NCBI GenBank assembly: GCA_902615325.1
Contig: CACMOJ010000005.1
Coordinates: 1 to 64,000, forward strand
Length of the DNA: 64,000 bases
Direction: 5' to 3'
Source: an uncultured SAR116 cluster alpha proteobacterium
GTDB taxonomy: Bacteria; Pseudomonadota; Alphaproteobacteria; Puniceispirillales; Marisalimonadaceae
Made by a program: the position numbers and the translations under genes. Under the pieces are notes generated by a model. That model did not search any database and was not told the DNA's origin. It worked only from the letters and a program-made list of their open reading frames with translations. Of this stretch, positions 62,026 through 64,000 are shown piece after piece; the stretch's first letter is position 1; each line of letters opens with the position of its first letter.

Positions 62026-63609
62026 ATGACAAAATTAAAAATAAAAAATGCACTGATTTCTTTAACGGACAAAAACAAAATTGAAATTGTTGCCCATAAA
62101 TTAAAAGAACTTGATATAAATATAATATCTACTGGAGGTACTGCAAAATATTTAAAATCCCATTCAATAGATGTAATTGACATTACTGAGATAACAAATT
62201 TTCCTGAAATTTTTGATGGTAGAGTTAAATCGCTTCATCCTAAAATATTTGGTGGGATACTTTATAGAAGAAATAATGAAAATGATCTCAAAACAATAGA
62301 TTCACTTAAAATTGAAAGTATTGATTTAGTTATAGTTAATTTATATAAATTTGATGAGGCTAGAAAAGAATTAAGTTCTGATGATAAAATAATTGAGAAT
62401 ATTGACATCGGAGGTCCTTCACTAATTCGATCAGCTGCTAAAAATTTTGCTTTTACAACAGTTGTAGTTGATATAAATGATTACGATTTATTAATTCAAA
62501 AATTAAGTTCAAATGAGGGGATAGATTTAGAATATAGAAAGTCTTTAGCCGCAAAAGCTTTTAACGTTACCGCAGAATATGATAGATCTATATCAAATTG
62601 GTTTAATAGTAGTAATGATCAACCTACGTTACCAGAGACAATAAATCTAAATTTAACCAAAAAAATTGAAATGAGGTATGGAGAAAACCCACATCAAAAA
62701 GCAGGATTATTCACTAATATCAATCAACAAAGTAAATCAGGAATAGCTCATTATAATCAAATTCAAGGTAAAGAACTATCTTATAATAATTTTAATGATG
62801 CTGATGCAGCTTTTGAATTAGTAAACGAATTGAATGAACCAGCTGTAGCCATAATTAAACATGCAAACCCATGCGGAGTTTCACAAAATCGGAATATTAC
62901 AAAAGCCTGGGAAAACGCATTTAATACAGATAAAACAAGTGCATTTGGTGGAATAGTTGCTTTAAATAGAACTCTTACTGAGGAGGTGGCTAAACAAATG
63001 TCTAATATTTTTTTAGAAGTCATAATTGCTCCAGACATAACTGAAAGTGCAAAAGAGATTTTATTTAAAAAGAAAAACTTAAGAGTATTGCTTTGCAAAA
63101 AAATTAAAAATGAAATTGAAAATGATCTATTTATTAAAACAATATCTGGAGGATTTTTGATACAAGATAAAGATATTGGGTCTCTCGAAAAAATTAATTT
63201 TAAAATTGTTACAAATAAAAAGCCCACTGAAGATGAAATTAATGATCTTAAGTTTGCTTGGATTGTTTCAAAACATACTAAATCAAATGCTATAATTTTT
63301 GCAAAGAATGCTCAAACTTTAGGAATAGGAGCTGGACAAATGAGTAGAATAGACTCTGTCATGATAGCAAAAGATAAATTTATAAGAAGTCAGGTAAATT
63401 CTGAAAAAAAAGATGTTTCTTTAAAAGGAAGTGTTCTTTCAAGTGATGCTTTTTTTCCATTTTCTGATACTGTTATTTCTGCTGCAGAGGCTGGAGTTTC
63501 TGCTATAATTCAGCCTGGAGGTTCCATTCGTGATAATGAAGTAATAGCCGAGGCTAACAAAAGAAACATCTCTATGATTTTTACATCAATGAGACATTTT
63601 AGACACTAA
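62026..63609 (+). CDS. purH: Bifunctional AICAR transformylase/IMP cyclohydrolase
   Basis: ALISLTDKNKIEIVAHKL, ISTGGTAKYLK, IKHANPCGVS, SDAFFPFSDT, MRHFRH C-terminus. Confidence 0.97.
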   Translation: MTKLKIKNALISLTDKNKIEIVAHKLKELDINIISTGGTAKYLKSHSIDVIDITEITNFPEIFDGRVKSLHPKIFGGILYRRNNENDLKTIDSLKIESIDLVIVNLYKFDEARKELSSDDKIIENIDIGGPSLIRSAAKNFAFTTVVVDINDYDLLIQKLSSNEGIDLEYRKSLAAKAFNVTAEYDRSISNWFNSSNDQPTLPETINLNLTKKIEMRYGENPHQKAGLFTNINQQSKSGIAHYNQIQGKELSYNNFNDADAAFELVNELNEPAVAIIKHANPCGVSQNRNITKAWENAFNTDKTSAFGGIVALNRTLTEEVAKQMSNIFLEVIIAPDITESAKEILFKKKNLRVLLCKKIKNEIENDLFIKTISGGFLIQDKDIGSLEKINFKIVTNKKPTEDEINDLKFAWIVSKHTKSNAIIFAKNAQTLGIGAGQMSRIDSVMIAKDKFIRSQVNSEKKDVSLKGSVLSSDAFFPFSDTVISAAEAGVSAIIQPGGSIRDNEVIAEANKRNISMIFTSMRHFRH

Positions 63610-64000
63610 ATATTTTTTAAAACTAATTTAACTATTTTATGGTATAGAGTCGGTATACTAAACATATCCAAATTTTCAAGTTTAATGAATATGCAATTAT
63701 CTTTTAACTTAATTTGATTATCATCTACTTTTAATAATATTACTTTACTATCAAGGTCAAAATGAGTGAAGCTATGTTTTATGACACCACAATCAAATCT
63801 TTCTTTTATTGAAAATATATTAAAATCTAAATTATGATTATCTTTAAGCCATCCATCAGAAGGTAAAACATGCATGTTTTCAAATAAACCTAAATTGATG
63901 TTTCTTAAAAATAAAATTTCCTTTTTAGAATTTATTAAACAATAAAAATTTCCTGTACGTTTAATTTTTTTTTCTTTAATTATTTTTAAGGGATAATTGA
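63606..64000 (-). CDS. mutY: A/G-specific adenine glycosylase, C-terminal part (gene runs off the window)
   Basis: Frame stays open to the window edge: NYPLKIIKEKKIKRTGNFYCLINSKKEILFLRNINLGLFENMHVLPSDGWLKD...GVIKHSFTHFDL; NUDIX-like C-terminal MutY pattern. Confidence 0.75.
   Translation of the reverse strand, partial: NYPLKIIKEKKIKRTGNFYCLINSKKEILFLRNINLGLFENMHVLPSDGWLKDNHNLDFNIFSIKERFDCGVIKHSFTHFDLDSKVILLKVDDNQIKLKDNCIFIKLENLDMFSIPTLYHKIVKLVLKNI

Noticed and set aside
62781-63227. 148-aa ORF antisense to purH
   Set aside because: Shadow of the purH reading frame; no independent evidence.
1-64000. tRNA/rRNA genes, CRISPR arrays, insertion sequences, prophage or defence islands
   Set aside because: No T-loop-like intergenic sequences, spaced repeats, transposase, integrase or phage proteins seen; intergenic gaps are mostly too short.

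Overview
This is an AT-rich window with almost no intergenic space. It reads as a chromosomal housekeeping segment of a streamlined, probably free-living and likely marine alphaproteobacterium. That placement is inferred from gene content and order: accB-accC-aat-DUF2155-NDUFA12, DUF1674-rsmB-heparinase-purH, a NrdJ-type RNR, and carD/ferredoxin/S4/Suv3-like helicase. I could support about 60 protein genes. They include peptidoglycan synthesis genes, RNase E, acetyl-CoA carboxylase subunits, NrdJ, ClpAS, UmuDC, the dxs/ispA/xseB operon, a large aconitase, a complete ccmABCDEFGHI cytochrome c maturation operon, and purH. I recognised no rRNA, tRNA, CRISPR array, prophage or transposon. I did not find a convincing new defence or mobile system. 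The observations most worth checking are: (i) all ten convergent gene pairs overlap or are separated by 8 bp or less; (ii) a DUF1674/SdhAF4-like small gene with an intact C-terminal motif but no usable canonical start, beside poly-A tracts; (iii) an M48 protease whose signal peptide is open upstream of the annotated start and seems to need an ATT or other non-canonical start; (iv) an exact alphaproteobacterial SOS box (GTTC-N7-GTTC) in front of umuDC; (v) two small clusters of enzymes with unknown substrates.
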